Shown piece by piece: positions 63,822 through 64,000 of a DNA stretch of 64,000 nucleotides (position 1 is the stretch's first letter; each line of letters begins with the position of its first letter). The DNA is from Piscinibacter sp. GTDB taxonomy: Bacteria; Pseudomonadota; Gammaproteobacteria; Burkholderiales; Burkholderiaceae_C. The notes below the pieces were generated by a model, which saw only the letters and a program-made list of their open reading frames with translations, ran no database searches and was not told the DNA's origin. The translations under genes were made by a program, and so were the position numbers. The stretch lies in NCBI GenBank assembly GCA_019635485.1, contig JAHBZL010000017.1:1-64000 (forward strand). The letters are read 5' to 3'.

Positions 63822-64000
63822 GAGCGGCGTCGCAACGCGATCACCGGCGCCTTGCCGCTCGCGCCGCGCTCCGGCGCGTCGACGGCTGACACCTCCACCT
63901 GCACGCCGCGCGCCCCGCGCGCCTCCAGCAGCGCCGAGAGTTCGCCGGCCAGCGCGGCGGCGCCCTGCGGCTCCCGCCAACCGATCAGCAGCACCTGCAC
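63815..64000 (-). CDS. Partial hypothetical gene at right edge
   Basis: The frame ends at 63815 and is open to the window edge, encoding at least 61 residues: it shows QVLLIGWREPQGAAALAGEL and a basic end ALRRRSH. It is probably the C-terminus of a gene that continues beyond 64000; the GTG at 63998-64000 could also be its start. Family not recognised. Confidence 0.45.
   Translation of the reverse strand: MQVLLIGWREPQGAAALAGELSALLEARGARGVQVEVSAVDAPERGASGKAPVIALRRRSH

Overview
The window is very GC-rich chromosomal DNA of a molybdenum-nitrogenase diazotroph. Gene content, codon use and repeat families point to a betaproteobacterium, probably Burkholderiales (Rubrivivax/Leptothrix/Azohydromonas-like); that placement is inference. 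Nitrogen-fixation genes fill most of it, with a few unrelated blocks. No rRNA, tRNA or CRISPR array was seen.

Layout. 1-5.9 kb: ordinary genes (FimV-like fragment, Crp/Fnr regulator, phosphotransferase plus acyl-CoA dehydrogenase, GST). 5.9-18.7 kb, minus strand: nifA, a ferritin-like gene, fixXCBA, nifW and nifV, then an isc-type operon (iscS, iscU, two A-type carriers, hscA, fdx) with its own sigma54 promoter. 18.9-21.1 kb, plus strand: ahpC and ahpF. 21.1-24.5 kb: modECBA molybdate uptake with a ModE box. 24.6-30.1 kb: nifE, nifN, nifX, DUF269, CCE_0567-type gene, fdxB, nifQ and an unknown gene. 30.2-32.1 kb: two more ferritin-like genes, one fused to a [2Fe-2S] ferredoxin, and a nifA remnant. 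32.2-35.7 kb: two paralogous exported caspase-like proteins. 35.7-41.7 kb: ligAB, LysR and AraC regulators, and a P450/ferredoxin/reductase set. 41.7-42.3 kb: two small unknown genes behind a nif-type promoter. 42.4-48.8 kb: a SUV3-like helicase and two related lipoproteins. 48.9-53.0 kb: nifHDK. 53.3-54.6 kb: truncated haemoglobin, an unknown gene and an FmdB-type zinc ribbon. 54.6-63.4 kb: a nifB operon (nifB, fdxN, IscA-like, TPR-like, LRV, nifZ, second nifZ-like, DUF3024-like, nifS, nifT, unknown, DegT-like, SIR2-like, ferredoxin).

How it works together. NifA carries the Cys motif of oxygen-sensitive NifA proteins. Sigma54 -24/-12 promoters with TGT-N10-ACA NifA sites are visible for nifH, the haemoglobin gene, nifB, nifE, nifV, iscS, the ferredoxin-ferritin fusion and the small-gene pair at 42 kb. 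NifHDK is the enzyme; NifB, E, N, V, Q and X build FeMo-co; NifS, IscSU and A-type carriers supply Fe-S clusters; FixABCX and ferredoxins supply electrons; ModABC supplies Mo. AhpCF, the haemoglobin and the ferritin-like proteins plausibly handle oxygen, peroxide or iron.

The most notable observations are the three-member ferritin-like family with a ferredoxin fusion, the caspase-like pair, a NifB insertion encoded by a palindromic repeat, a DegT-fold protein without the PLP lysine beside a SIR2-like protein in the nifB operon, and two sigma54 promoters placed so that their mRNAs would be leaderless.
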